Positions 4,934 through 5,448 of a stretch of DNA of 5,448 nt are shown piece after piece. Under the pieces are notes generated by a model. That model did not search any database. It had not been told where the DNA came from and saw only the letters and a list, made by a program, of their open reading frames with translations. The first letter of the stretch is position 1. Each line of letters starts with the position of its first letter. The position numbers were made by a program, and so were the translations under genes. This stretch comes from Natronohydrobacter sp. (lineage in GTDB: Bacteria > Pseudomonadota > Alphaproteobacteria > Rhodobacterales > Rhodobacteraceae), in contig SKRP01000293.1 in assembly GCA_007118445.1 (NCBI GenBank), positions 1-5,448 of the forward strand, in the 5' to 3' direction.

Positions 4934-5448
4934 ATGAGTCACTTCTCTTCCGCGCGTCGCAAACTGCTTTCCACGGGTGTTCTGGCGCTGGGCACGCTTG
5001 CTCTGCCGGGCGTGATCCGGGCGCAGTCGCTGCCCGATTACGACGATGAAGCCCCCGCCGAAACAGTGCGCCGCAATGTGATGGGGTTCGTCAGCCATGA
5101 GTGGCAGGATCATTTCAGCGATCTGCGCAAAGGGGCGATCCTGTGCGACACCCAGTCGCGCGCGGTGCATTACTGGTCCGAGGATGAGGAAACCTATCTT
5201 TCCTATCCCAGTTCCGTGCCGATGACCGAGGAATTCACCCGTCGCGGCATGACCGAGGTGACGCTGAAACGCCATATGCCCACATGGATCCCCACGCCCA
5301 ATATGCGCGAGCGCGATCCGTCGCTGCCCGAACGTGTCGAAGGGGGCGATCCCAAGAACCCGATGGGCACGCGCGCGATGAATCTGAGCTGGCAATATTA
5401 CCGCGTGCATGGAATCGACAACCCGGCCAAGGTCGGGCGGCGCGCGTC
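4934..5448 (+). CDS. L,D-transpeptidase (YkuD domain) with Tat-like signal peptide, N-terminal part
   Basis: Partial gene; 171 full codons are present before the right edge. The N-terminus has a twin-arginine-type signal: SSARRKLLS (5-13), a hydrophobic core (about 14-27) and a probable cleavage site after IRA (28-30). The mature part contains GFVSHEWQDHF (51-61), an YkuD-domain strand region with KGAILCDTQSRAVHYW (66-81), YPSSVPMTEEFTRRG (91-105), PTWIPTPNMRERDP (116-129), NPMGTRAMNLSWQYYRVHG (142-160) and GRRA at the edge, a pattern I recognise from Rhodobacteraceae L,D-transpeptidases. H159-G160 would be the conserved His of the YkuD motif; the nucleophilic Ser-x-Gly-Cys should lie within the next few codons, outside the window. 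Such enzymes act in the periplasm, forming L,D cross-links in peptidoglycan or attaching proteins to it. The start is firm: AAGGA at 4919-4923 lies 10 nt upstream, and the reading frame closes at a TGA (4868-4870) with no other start between. Confidence 0.92.
   Translation, partial: MSHFSSARRKLLSTGVLALGTLALPGVIRAQSLPDYDDEAPAETVRRNVMGFVSHEWQDHFSDLRKGAILCDTQSRAVHYWSEDEETYLSYPSSVPMTEEFTRRGMTEVTLKRHMPTWIPTPNMRERDPSLPERVEGGDPKNPMGTRAMNLSWQYYRVHGIDNPAKVGRRA

Noticed and set aside
4914..4937. Seven-codon upstream ORF (MLRIPVQ) ending in an ATGA overlap with the L,D-transpeptidase start
   Set aside because: No SD precedes its ATG, and the SD of the main gene lies inside it; an overlap this short can easily arise by chance.
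4910..5410. Minus-strand ORF of 166 codons opposite the L,D-transpeptidase
   Set aside because: Shadow of a clearly recognisable plus-strand gene with signal peptide, SD and YkuD-type motifs.
1..5448. CRISPR array, insertion sequence, tRNA/rRNA, phage or defence genes
   Set aside because: No spaced direct repeats, transposase motifs with terminal inverted repeats, cloverleaf or rRNA-like sequence, or defence protein motifs were found by reading the window.

Overview
The window looks like ordinary chromosomal DNA from an alphaproteobacterium, most likely Rhodobacteraceae. The reasons are the high G+C content, the strong GC bias at third codon positions (which leaves long shadow ORFs on the non-coding strands), and recognisable Rhodobacteraceae-type versions of oligoendopeptidase F, AnmK, TyrRS and a Tat-exported L,D-transpeptidase. 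This family-level assignment is by recall of protein families, not by a search.

Layout. Positions 1-1950 carry a left-pointing cluster, in transcription order: anmK (anhydro-N-acetylmuramic acid kinase), a small DUF4389 membrane protein, and the N-terminal part of pepF (M3-family oligoendopeptidase), which runs off the left edge. The first two are 12 nt apart; the last two are separated by 57 nt holding two tight inverted repeats, one of which covers part of the pepF Shine-Dalgarno sequence. A 65-nt divergent intergenic region (1951-2015) separates anmK from tyrS (tyrosyl-tRNA synthetase, 2016-3266, plus strand). tyrS converges on a DUF418/YeiB-type polytopic membrane protein gene (minus strand, 3300 to about 4457); the junction carries overlapping hairpins that may form a bidirectional transcription stop. 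A gap of about 475 nt (4458-4933) without a convincing gene follows, and then a plus-strand L,D-transpeptidase with a Tat-like signal peptide that is cut by the right edge just before its catalytic Ser-x-Gly-Cys motif.

How the genes relate. anmK (cytosolic recycling of anhydromuramic acid) and the L,D-transpeptidase (periplasmic peptidoglycan cross-linking or lipoprotein attachment) both touch cell-wall metabolism. They lie on opposite strands about 3 kb apart, so this is probably neighbourhood coincidence. tyrS is a housekeeping gene. The two membrane proteins have no assigned biochemical function.

No rRNA, tRNA, CRISPR array, insertion sequence, prophage gene or defence system was seen, and I do not see a new multi-gene system. 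The points most worth a second look are the RNA structures upstream of pepF, the alternative hairpins at the tyrS/DUF418 junction, and the unexplained gap upstream of the L,D-transpeptidase.
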